Assembly: GCA_033239125.1 (NCBI GenBank)
Contig: BSWB01000005.1
Location: 140,736,494 to 140,800,493, forward strand
Source: Fagopyrum homotropicum
Lineage: Eukaryota; Streptophyta; Magnoliopsida; Caryophyllales; Polygonaceae
Length of the DNA stretch: 64,000 bases
Direction: 5' to 3'
Shown here: piece after piece, positions 21,877-31,127 of the stretch
Numbering within the stretch: position 1 is the first letter of the stretch
Layout of the letters: every line of letters starts with the position of its first letter
Made by a program: the position numbers and the translations under genes
Notes under the pieces: generated by a model
Databases searched by the model: none
What the model was told of the DNA's origin: nothing
What the model saw: the letters and a program-made list of their open reading frames with translations, nothing else

Positions 21877-22008
21877 TTGTCCGTGACGGACAACTCCCAT
21901 TTGTCCGTGACGGACAAATGAGATCAAATTACTAAATCATGCCCATTTGTCCGTGACGGACAAATGGGCATGATTAGTAAATTGGAGCTGCGCCAAATAA
22001 CAGCGGCC
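21877..22008 (-). repeat. Right TIR of the MULE
   Basis: Inverted copy of the left TIR. It includes a perfect 41-base palindrome (21935-21975; 20-base arms around one G) built on the palindrome core. Two extra copies of the core lie just inside (21830 and 21853). Confidence 0.85.
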
Positions 22009-22467
22009 TAAAATAAATATACTGAATTTATACTATTAGAATGTAACAATGATACTAAATTTTTAAATTTAAAATACAGTTGTAACAAATCTATAAAATT
22101 TGGTTCTTTTTTAAATATAATTTTTTAACAATTTCTTTTATAAAGGAACAAATTTATTTGTTTTTTAGTAGGAATGAAGGTAAATGGCTTACATGCATCT
22201 AGTCGCGCATATTATAAATAAAAAGTTGTTATGTAGTCAGCACACGAGGATACCTTAGCCCTCGTATCATCCCAACAAAAACAAACGGATCATGCAATAT
22301 ATAAAACTTTGTTCAAAAAAGGATCATACAATATATAAAACTTTGTTAAAAAATGAAAGCTAAACTAGCGATGAAAAATTTATTTGTTAACGGCTGTGAT
22401 ATATAGCAATTAGCAGTGGAATCTGAGGATAGAACGGACTGACCTCAGTGCTTCGAGGTGCAAGGCC

Positions 22468-25400
22468 ATGGCGGCCACAATTAACCCCCTTACCCTCCTT
22501 CGGTACGCTATCTATGACAATCTATGTATCTCTTTATCCGCAATTTTCTCGCGCAAGGTGGAATTTGTGTGAATTCCTTCCTCTTTTGGTCTTTACAGGA
22601 ATCCAGTTAGAGCAATGGCATTGAGAGCTAATTTGCATCGCTCAAGAGCATCAGTTTCTCTCTGCTTCCTTCCTTCTCCATCAATCACGACACCGGCAAC
22701 TGCAACAGTGCTAAGCTCCCGTTTCGCTTATCGCCGCTCGATCAGGTATTCTCCTTTACATTTTGTGTCATTTCTTCATTTCCATTTTCCGTATTTTTAG
22801 ATATCGTTGGAACTTAGAAAGCGGTGATCCATTGCGTGAATTAAAAATTTTGGATCAAAATTTGTATATCCTTCGATTGTAGATCCATAGGCTAATTTGT
22901 CGGCTCTATGCCGCTCCGGAACTGCTAGGGATTGCTGTTTTTTATACATCAATCACTTTGATTCAGAATTGGTAATCCCCAATCCAGTTCAGATTCCAAG
23001 TAAAACTTTGCAATATGTTTCGTTCCCTGTCTGCATTTTCCCTTTAAAAGGAACAGAATATATTGAGTATAGATAGGAATTGGCCCATCTGTCATTCATG
23101 GAAACTTCAGTTATGCCTTTATTTTAGAAGGTCGTGATCCATGGCACGGAGGGAACAATTTGGAACAGTTTTTTGTGTTTCTAGTCCGTTTTCCTCCATT
23201 TGATTCTGGATTCATATATAAATTTGTCTGTTCATACTGCACTGAACTGCTAGAGATATGACGATTTTTAATGAAAATCACTTCGGCTGAGAATTTCCAT
23301 TTCCCTTTCAGTTGAAATTGTTTTATCCAACCAGACTCTTTCTAGTTAAATTTTTCCATATGCTTCACTCTTGCATTATGCCTTTACAAGGAGCATAAAT
23401 TAACTCTTCCCTTGTTATTTTATGAAAACTTTCTTCAGTTATGCACTTATTTTCTCATTCCTTGTGACTTCAGTCATCCTATATTGATCATATGTGAGCA
23501 ATGAGATTCCCTAGAAGTCTGAAAATCCTCCTTTTGTATGTTGCATCTTGCAGTTTTACTTAATTATTATGATTATATCTCTTCTGCCACATCCTCCATT
23601 TGGTCTTTTGACGGTTGTTTCTGACTAACCTTATTATTATCCTTCAGAACTACATGTCATGCTAGCTCTCCGCATGATGAAGAAGCTGCTGCTAAGGCAG
23701 CTGCAGTAAATGCTGATACTGGAGCTCCTACCATGTAAACTGTTTTTCAATATTTGTCGATCAGCTATGCAATACTGAATCCATTTTACTTGTGAAATGT
23801 AGCTAAGATGATTCATGTGTATTGATTAGTTTTGACAAAATTATAGCCAAGGAGATCCCTTCAACCATTGTATACGAGGATGAGAAGGTTCTTGCATTTC
23901 GCGATGTTAATCCACAGGCTCCCGTTCATGTTCTAGTGATACCAAAGTTTCGTGATGGTCTAACAGAGCTTGGAAAGGTTGGTTTGTTGTCTTCCTTTTT
24001 ATTTTCTCCTTACCATACTGACTATTTATAGAATCTGTTTTTTAATCTTGTCTATGTAATGTGTTCATGGTATGATGGGAGAATGTCCGTCTTAGACTAG
24101 AAACGTGTAATGATTTCTCAAGATATTAAGCTCGTAACCTTTGTCAGAACAGTTTCGGAGAAGTTTAGTGATATATAGATATTAATCAGAATAGATAAGT
24201 CTTCAGTCACACTACTTAGGCTTCAAGTGGGTTTTAGTGGAATAATAATGAGGCCCTTTGTATTTTACTTATCACTATTATGTCACATCGAGGTTTTGCT
24301 GTACTTTTCCAATTTCCAGTTGTTTCACTCAACTTTGTTTATATCTGTTTAGGTCGAGTTCTAGAGTTGTACTTATACCCCTATTGTCACCTTATTTGTG
24401 CAATTGTCTTACTCATGTAGTGATTCATCATTTTACTTTTCAACAAATTAGCAAAGAAAATGAAATTTTCTATGTTGCACTAAAGGCCCGTTTGGTTTTA
24501 ACTCCGGAATCGGAAACGGAATGGAAACGAATCTAGTCCATACGTATGCCCTTGTTCATGAAAGTTTTTGGAATCATTCCTTATGGTTTGAAGTAATTGG
24601 AGTAGAGTTTGATTACTTTTGATACCCTATAGGGTAACAAAATGTGGGAAAGTAAGTGCACTTTGCACTAAACCACAAGGAATGATTCCATAAAATTTCA
24701 TGAATAAGGATATGTATATGGACTAAATTCGTTTCCATTCCGTTTCCGTTACCGGAGTTGGAACCAAACGGGCCCTAAGTGTTATGGATGTATGCATGTG
24801 GTCCGGGAACACTTTTGAGCTGAACACCCATCCAAACTAGAGTCGGTAGTTTAGCACTTATAAGTATATCTAGGTAACCATCTTTCAAAGTTTAGATGAC
24901 CTATTTTCAGTAGTTATTCACCATATAATATATCTATTGGTAATTCAAATACCTCAGCTTTATTGTCCAAATTATACCACCAGCTTAAACCTATTGGTAA
25001 TATTATACCTCTACACTCATATTCCGGTGAAAATTTGATTTAGTGATAGGAAAACTGAAAAGTGACTAGGATGCCCATGTGGCGGTCTATATATATATAT
25101 CCACATATTTTTAGCACCTCAAACTATATCATTTTTCTTCTTTCTATGAAAAAAATACTAATGTTTTCCTATCAAAATTCAGACTTAAAAACTCAAAGAG
25201 TTGTTAAACATAATGCGGAAAATTTTCAGAAAAGTCAAGAACATTGATTCTGAATTTTATTGGCCTTCACGATGATTTGTTGGACCATTCATATTGTGAT
25301 GCTATCATAATATCAATTGTGCTTGCAACTTGCTTGATTTTTTTTATCACGTTTAAGAATTCTTCGACTTTTAAAGGCTAAATTTTAACAGGAAAAACGT

Positions 25401-26578
25401 TAATATTAATTTTAAAAGAAAGATAAAAAATGTTATAGCTTGAGACGCTAAATTATGCAGATTTATATAAACATTAGATTGTCATATTAACATTCTAGTC
25501 TTCTCTTGATCATCACACTCAATTTTTCATTGGAATATGAGTGTGAAGTATGATATTAGTATATTCCAATAGGTTTAAGTTTGTGGTATTATTTTATCTT
25601 TGTAAAGGTCGAGAGGCATGAAAATAGTTAAATTACCAATAGGTTAAAGTTGGTGGTATCATTTTAACATTGTAAAGGTTCGGTATTAGAAATTTAGACT
25701 TACCAACAGATTCAAGTTGGTGGTATCATTTTAATATTGTAAAGATTGGGTAATTTAGACTTACCCACTCATTTTCAATAGTTATCACATAAGTACCCAA
25801 TTATTTTCAAGAGTTATCGCATAGGACATAAGCACTCTTGCTTGTGTAGGCCGTTCCATCAAATCTTTGAGTTAGGGGTCTAATCTTGTATTTGATGGCG
25901 GCGTAACTTAGCCCCTTCTACTGTATCACTTATTGCATCTCTAGACAGCGTGACACACCAAAATTTATAGCAGTCGCTTGTCTTTATAGTCGAATGTGAT
26001 TTAAAGAAGAAGGCGTTTCATTGTATGATCGATAGGTTGGTTACACATTATGCTAAATAAATTTAAGAACTGCTGTCAATCATTTATTCGCCTCAAATCT
26101 ACGATGATTACGTTCTAGGTAAAACTTCTCCTCCAATCTACTATAGTGGTCTTCTTTATTTTAGCTTTATCTTCTCAGTTCAAAGTTTCTTGAAATCATA
26201 AAATAATGTCTTATGCTATTTTCTGTTTGAACCAATGTTTGCTCATTTGTGTTCTGGAACAGGCTGAAGAAAGACATTGTGAGATTTTGGGTCATCTCCT
26301 CTATGCTGCTAAGATTGTAGCAGAGAAAGAAGGTGTTGTAGACGGTTTCCGTGTTGTTATCAATAGTGGCCCCAAAGGCTGTAAGATCTCTTACTTTCTC
26401 TAAGATAGTAATGTCATGTTATTCGACTACATTTCAATTGATATAGATCATGAAAAGTTATAGCTTTTTTAAGAATATTTCCCCATGAACTGAGTTCTGG
26501 GTTTACACAGGTCAATCTGTATACCATCTGCATTTGCATGTTCTTGGAGGAAGACAGATGAAATGGCCTGCTGGCTAA
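22468..26578 (+). CDS. HINT: HIT-family nucleotide hydrolase (HINT-like), organellar leader
   Basis: Histidine-triad protein of the HINT branch, which hydrolyses nucleoside phosphoramidates or adenylylsulfate. Exons: 22468-22502, 22599-22745, 23648-23734, 23830-23977, 26263-26380, 26511-26578; all GT-AG, frame continuous, 200 residues. The core starts at IFDKIIAKEIPSTIVYEDEK and carries VLAFRDVNPQAPVHVLVIPK. The signature is YHLHLHVLGGRQM (H-x-H-x-H), followed by the usual C-terminal MKWPAG. The first 65 or so residues are Ser/Arg/Ala-rich with few acids, so a plastid or mitochondrial transit peptide is likely. Intron 4 (2.3 kb) has been invaded by a MITE and a fold-back repeat, but the splice sites look sound. 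A Met at 22615 is an alternative start. Confidence 0.92.
24484..24775. mobile_element. Tourist-like MITE, 292 bp, in HINT intron 4
   Basis: TIRs AGGCCCGTTTGG...CCAAACGGGCCC with TAA on both sides, the PIF/Harbinger signature. Subterminal sequence (CGGAAACGGAATGGAAACGA and inverse) extends the TIR to more than 40 bp. Same family as copies at 29260, 29333 and 30789. Confidence 0.85.
24900..25760. repeat. Fold-back repeat in HINT intron 4
   Basis: The left arm (about 24965-25035; ATACCACCAGCTTAAACCTA, CACTCATATTCC) is inverted at about 25515-25615. The right side then carries two more direct copies of the arm (AAAGTTGGTGGTATCATTTTAA) ending near 25750. The centre (25060-25500) is AT-rich with no gene. 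It is probably a non-autonomous TIR element with a locally amplified arm. Confidence 0.6.
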
Positions 26579-26663
26579 AAAAAGTCTCAGTGAGAAGGAT
26601 TCTTACTCTTCTTTCTTTGTTTTCATCTCTTGAGACTATTGTTAGAAAGGGGATCACATGGGA

Positions 26664-28005
26664 TTGTTAAATAAATGCATTTCCTTAGGTTGTATCTCAA
26701 TTCAGGGCCGTTGGACTCCTAGCTAGGGCTGTTAAAAAAATGGTCTGGTCCGAGACCGGACCATTTGTTTTCGGTCTCGGACCAACCCATGTACGGTTGG
26801 GTCCATAAGTATAAATTTTGTACCCGTTTGTATTATACCCTGGACCATAATGGACTGGATTTTTTGCTTTATATATTACCTATGCACTTACACTTCTGTT
26901 AAAAAATGGTCGAGTCTGAGACCGGACCATTTACTTTCGGTCTCACAGACCGACCCATGTACATTTGGGTCCATAAGTATATAAATTTTGTACCAATTTT
27001 TATTATGCCCCGGACCATAATGGACCGGATATTTTGCTTTATATATTACCTATGATGCATGGATACTTCTGGAAGTCGGAGTGTCCCGTGTCTGACATGG
27101 CAGAACACGGCCAAATATGGCCCGGCATGGTCAAAACACGGCCAAATATGGTCCGACATGGTCAAGACACGGTTAAGAGGTAGGACACGGATCATGTTCG
27201 GTAACGACGGGGTCAACGAAAGCTTTTCCTATTTTTTAAGGCAAACAAAAAATAAAACAATTTTTATTATTTCTTCTCCTCCCCCATTTTTCCGATTAAC
27301 CTATCCCCGTATGGCCACCTGCGAGATTGTGGTTGCTGGAAGCAGTACAACAATCTTCTTCGGTTCTAATGTTGAAATGTTGTTCTGCCGAACTCTTCTC
27401 TTCATTTTCTTCCCTTCTTTTTGTGATTTCATAAATTAATTTTGAATTTTTTATTACTAATTTGTGTAATCTTTATTTGTTGAATGTTGAGTGTGTTATT
27501 CCAATTCTTTAACTTTTTCGATTTTGTTGACCGTTTCCTTTTTCTGATTTATAAATTTTTATAATTGTTTTCCTTGGTTGATTATATTGTTCGTTGTTGA
27601 TTTGCAAAATTGATGATTTGTTCATCAATTTTGAAACTAAGTATGTTTATTTGAGATCGTAAGACTAAATATGTTTGTTTTTATATTTTCTTAGACTAAA
27701 AATGTTTGTTTTTAAGCTTTTATTTTGGTTATTTTTGTTGTCATGTTAATGTTTTTATCTATTATCATTGAGTATATTTATATCATTATGATATAAAAAT
27801 TCTACATTGCAATAGCTTTAAAATGATATATTATTTATTTTTCTCGTCGTGTCTCCGTTTTATATGCTTTTGAGGATTGCCGTTTTTCTAGCTTCTTGCC
27901 TTGTCCGTTTTTTATGTTTGTGCATCATAGTATATTGGATTATCAAATAAATGCATTTTATTAACTTGCATCTCAATTTAGGATTGTTCGACTCCCATTT
28001 AGGAT
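26664..28005. repeat. Repeat block bracketed by 65-bp direct repeats
   Basis: GGATTGTTAAATAAATGCAT followed by TTCCTTAGGTTGTATCTCAA (26664 onward) recurs as a diverged direct copy at 27938 onward. Between them are a 166-bp tandem duplication of GACC-rich sequence (26741 and 26907) and a T-rich stretch with CACGGCCAAATATGG words (27060-27200). No gene is recognised; the open frame at 27059 is not domain-like. Confidence 0.6.
27055..27260 (+). repeat. Dispersed repeat shared with 43160-43390
   Basis: GATGCATGGATACTTCTGGA, GGAGTGTC, AGGTAGGACACGG and GGTCAACGAAAG occur in the same order, inverted, at 43390-43160. Two copies in opposite orientation in one window show a moderately abundant family. 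Confidence 0.65.
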
Positions 28006-28079
28006 CGTAATGGTTTGGACCGGAAATGGTTCGATCGGCCCATGTACTTCCGGTCCGAGACCCAACCCATCTCAATTTA

Positions 28080-28540
28080 AATGAAGTAGTAAATTTTATC
28101 TCAACTCCTTATCTTAGTTTCCATATTTAGGCTATGAAAGTCAACTTTGGGTCAATAAGGGTAATTTAAGGGGTGATTTATGTAATTTATTATCCAAAGA
28201 TGTGACTTGAGATGAAAATTATAATTGTTTCCAAGTACGTAGCCAGGATTTGGCCATGCTAAATCGGTCTTGTTCCCCTAAAATTACTCTAGCTGAAGTT
28301 CACAAAATCCTAAAGAAATATTCAAACACAATTAAAGGTAATTGAAAATTAAAAAAATTTGGAGAGAGAATGAACTTAATCTAACCATTGGATTATCATT
28401 TAATGGTTGAGATTCATTCAATTCTAGGTAGAGTTTTTTTCAAGAACTTCACCGTAACTAAACTCATGCTAAATGCAACACATTGTAGGATAACTTAAAA
28501 ACAACTAATACAATCTTAGTATATAAATCTTATTGAGTTA
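28080..28540. other. Intergenic, no feature seen
   Basis: AT-rich sequence between the repeat block and the 3' side of the S1-like gene. It probably includes that gene's 3' UTR at its right end. Confidence 0.5.
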
Positions 28541-28556
28541 CAAATGACAAGTCCGA

Positions 28557-29012
28557 TCAGCTGGGAGGAGGAACGACGGTAATTCCAGCGTCGGCACCTC
28601 CTACATTTCCCCACGCTTTTCGAAGACCGTAATCCTGGGTAGGAGTATTTAAGAAAATACCCTTATCATCGACCGTGTAGTAAAGTTCGGTGCCGTACGC
28701 ATCAATCTTATCATCGTACACAACAAGTTGAATTTCCTTGTTGTTCCATAAAAAGGTGCAATGAAACAAAGTCGTTCTAAACAAGTTCATTGTAAATGAC
28801 CACTTGAATGATTGTGAACAAACTAGTTTCTTGACTCCCAAATCGTCGTCTTTAGAGCTACAATGCGCCGTCAAGGAATCTCCGCACTTCATAGCATCCA
28901 ACACGGTGATTGTGGTTTTCATGCCATTGACGGCTCGCGGCGTTGTTAAGATCGTTGCACTAGCTAGGAACAAAAGGAACGTTAGTGGTTTGATGGAGTT
29001 GTAAGACTTCAT
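28557..29012 (-). CDS. Plant self-incompatibility S1 family protein (SPH)
   Basis: Single-exon gene, 151 residues, typical of this secreted, Cys-containing family. S1 itself is the pistil self-incompatibility determinant of Papaver; most homologues in other plants have unknown roles. Residues 1-29 form a signal peptide (FLLFLASATILTT then ..AVNG). The mature part has the family features: ITVLDAMKCGDSLTAHC, SSKDDDLGVKKL, SFKWSFTMNLFRTTLFHC and the Trp/Asp-rich LVVYDD. Cys residues are spaced as expected for disulfides. A TATA-like GCTATAAAAC lies about 50 bases upstream on the same strand. The frame is intact, so it may be expressed. Confidence 0.88.
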   Translation of the reverse strand: MKSYNSIKPLTFLLFLASATILTTPRAVNGMKTTITVLDAMKCGDSLTAHCSSKDDDLGVKKLVCSQSFKWSFTMNLFRTTLFHCTFLWNNKEIQLVVYDDKIDAYGTELYYTVDDKGIFLNTPTQDYGLRKAWGNVGGADAGITVVPPPS

Positions 29013-29060
29013 TTTTGGTAATTTAGGGTTTGATGTTGTTTTTGATGGGAATCACATTGG

Positions 29061-29070
29061 GTTTTATAGC
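29061..29070 (-). promoter_or_regulatory. TATA box of the S1-like gene
   Basis: GCTATAAAAC on the minus strand, about 50 bases upstream of the ATG at 29012. Confidence 0.5.
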
Positions 29071-29259
29071 TACGTTTGTATGAAGATGAGAGTAGTGATG
29101 AATATAAGCCAATTAAATGAGTTGGAAACATTCCCACCAAAAAAAAAATGAGTTGGAAACGTTTTAGGGTGATTAATATTCATATTTAATATAATCGGTT
29201 TCAGTTAATGACTTGTTGTAACTTATAAGCCCATTGGTTTGCACGGAAAATGACATTAA

Positions 29260-29806
29260 GAGCCCATATGTAAACGAAAACGAAAACGGAATGAAAACGA
29301 ATTTAGTCCATATGTATATCCATATACATTAAGGTCCCGTTTGGTTTGAACGCCGGAATCGGAAACGGAATGGAAACGAATCTAGTCAATACGTATACCA
29401 TTGTTCATGAAAGTTTTTGGAATCATTCCTTGTGGTTCGAAGGAATTGGAGTAGAGTTTGATTACTTTTGATACCCTATAGGATAACAAAATGTGGGGAA
29501 ACAAGTGCATTTTGCATTAATCCACAAGGAATGATTCTACAAAATTTCATGAATAATGATATATATATGGACTAAATTCGTTTTCATTCCGTTTCGGTTT
29601 CCGGAGTTGGAACCAAACGGGCCCTAAATTTTATGGAATCATTCCCCAAAGTTTAATGAAAAGTGCACTTGCTTCTTCACATTTTGTTACCCAATTACTA
29701 CAAACCACAAGGAATAATTACAAAAATTTTAATGAACAAGAATATACGTATTGACTATATTCGTTTTCATTCCGTTTCCGATTTCGGAGTTAAAACCAAA
29801 CGGGCC
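29260..29806. mobile_element. Older Tourist-like MITE split by a younger copy
   Basis: Left part 29260-29329 and right part 29628-29806 together make one MITE of the same family, with degraded ends (GAGCCCAT... / ...CCAAACGGGCC) flanked by TAA on both sides. The middle is occupied by an intact copy. Confidence 0.7.
29333..29624. mobile_element. Tourist-like MITE, 292 bp, nested
   Basis: GGTCCCGTTTGG...CCAAACGGGCCC with TAA duplications (29330-29332 and 29625-29627). It has the same length and sequence as the copy in the HINT intron. Confidence 0.85.
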
Positions 29807-29809
29807 TAA

Positions 29810-30785
29810 ATGCTGTATATTTATAAAATATTTTTTTTAAAAATAGTTATAATTAATATATGAAGATAATAGTTGACCACTTGACCAAAGTTATTAAACA
29901 AATAGTTACTAGGTTGAGTTTTTAATAAATTGTAAATTTTTACATATTTTGCATTGGTAAAAGAGTTAAAAACATATATGAAAATTAGATGTAACATAGA
30001 ATCGGATAAAAAATTAATTTTAAAAAATCTAGAAAAAAATGGTAGTATATTATAACAATATCGAAATTAGCTTAGTAAATGAGATCAATTCCGGAGCTAA
30101 CTATTGGCAAAGGGATAAAAAATATTTAAAGATAAGTTAACAATATTGTTGTGATACACATCAAAACTATTTCAAAAAATTGGTTACCAATTTTAAAAAA
30201 ATAAATCGTAATTATAGATTTAATTTCGGAATTATTTACTTAATTAAAAACCTTTGGGTTGTTGCCACAAAAGCTTTATGGTTAACAAATCTTTTTTACG
30301 AAAGCTTTATAAACAATTATTTAATAGGTTAAATGATCGTAAGATTTGCATATATCACAAACAAAGTAAGAGTTTTTTAATTAGTTTATTAAGATTTTAC
30401 GAAGATATAATCATGATGCATTTAGAAAAAGATAAATTATGGACCGAATTGGTTGTGGACTGAACCAGATCGGACCGGTCCGATTTTGAACCGGAACGAT
30501 TGTGGACCGAATTGGTTGGAGCGAAGATCGGATTGATTGTGGGTCGAATTGGTTGGACCGAAGACTGGGCCTTCAGTCCGATCCGGTCCAAAATCGAACC
30601 GAATATGCCAAATGAACAGTCCTCATATCATCTAATGTATAACTAAACGACAAATAAATTTAAGTGATTTTATATTTATATAGATATTAATAGAAATAAG
30701 ATTTTGTATTACATTCAATTTTTAATTGCACAGTCTCTTTCAATATTAACAAATTAAGATAAAATAATATAACTTCTCTATACAT
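29810..30785. other. AT-rich intergenic, GACC-rich patch
   Basis: No gene. Around 30440-30600 a run of GGACCGAATTGGTTG-type words repeats four or five times, related in style to 26741-26950. The small open frames here follow from this repeat. Confidence 0.5.
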
Positions 30786-30788
30786 TTA

Positions 30789-31074
30789 GGGCCCGTTTGG
30801 TTTTAACTCCAGAATCAGAAACGGAATGGAAACGAATCTAGTCAACACGTATACCCTTATTCATTAAAATTTTTGGAATCATTCCTTGTGGTTTGTAGTA
30901 ATTGGATGAGCGTTTGATTACTTTTGATACCCTACAGGGTAACAAAATGTGAGGAAGCAAGTGCATTTTTCATTAAATCATGGGGAATGATTCCATAAAA
31001 TTTCATGAATATGGATATACATATGAACTAAATTTGTTTTCATTCCGTTTTCGTTTCCGGAACCAAACGGGCCC
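30789..31074. mobile_element. Tourist-like MITE, 286 bp
   Basis: GGGCCCGTTTGG...CCAAACGGGCCC flanked by TTA (30786-30788 and 31075-31077). Fourth copy of the family in this window. Confidence 0.85.
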
Positions 31075-31127
31075 TTAATCTTGCAAAGCGTACGCGACTG
31101 ATTGCACCTATATACACGGACTATTAT

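Larger units (their letters stand above)
12652..22008. mobile_element. Mutator-like element (MULE), 9.36 kb, with PMD and transposase-OTU genes
   Basis: The terminal inverted repeats (12652-12782 and 21877-22008) match over about 130 bp after one indel near the tip. Both contain TATTTGGCGCA, TTTACTAATCATG and three palindrome copies at the same spacing. A candidate 9-bp target duplication flanks them. Two convergent genes lie inside: PMD (+) and FAR1-type transposase with OTU domain (-). Both have introns. The rest is palindrome clusters, a 55-bp-period minisatellite and about 0.9 kb of unexplained sequence (20.95-21.8 kb). High TIR similarity suggests fairly recent movement, but the PMD gene has an in-frame stop. 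Confidence 0.9.

Noticed and set aside
12652..22008. Palindrome clusters as a CRISPR array
   Set aside because: Spacing is not repeat-spacer, no cas genes, eukaryotic context; the units are palindromic sites in a transposon.
27059..27439. 126-codon plus-strand frame
   Set aside because: Runs through a dispersed repeat that is also present inverted at 43 kb; no domain.
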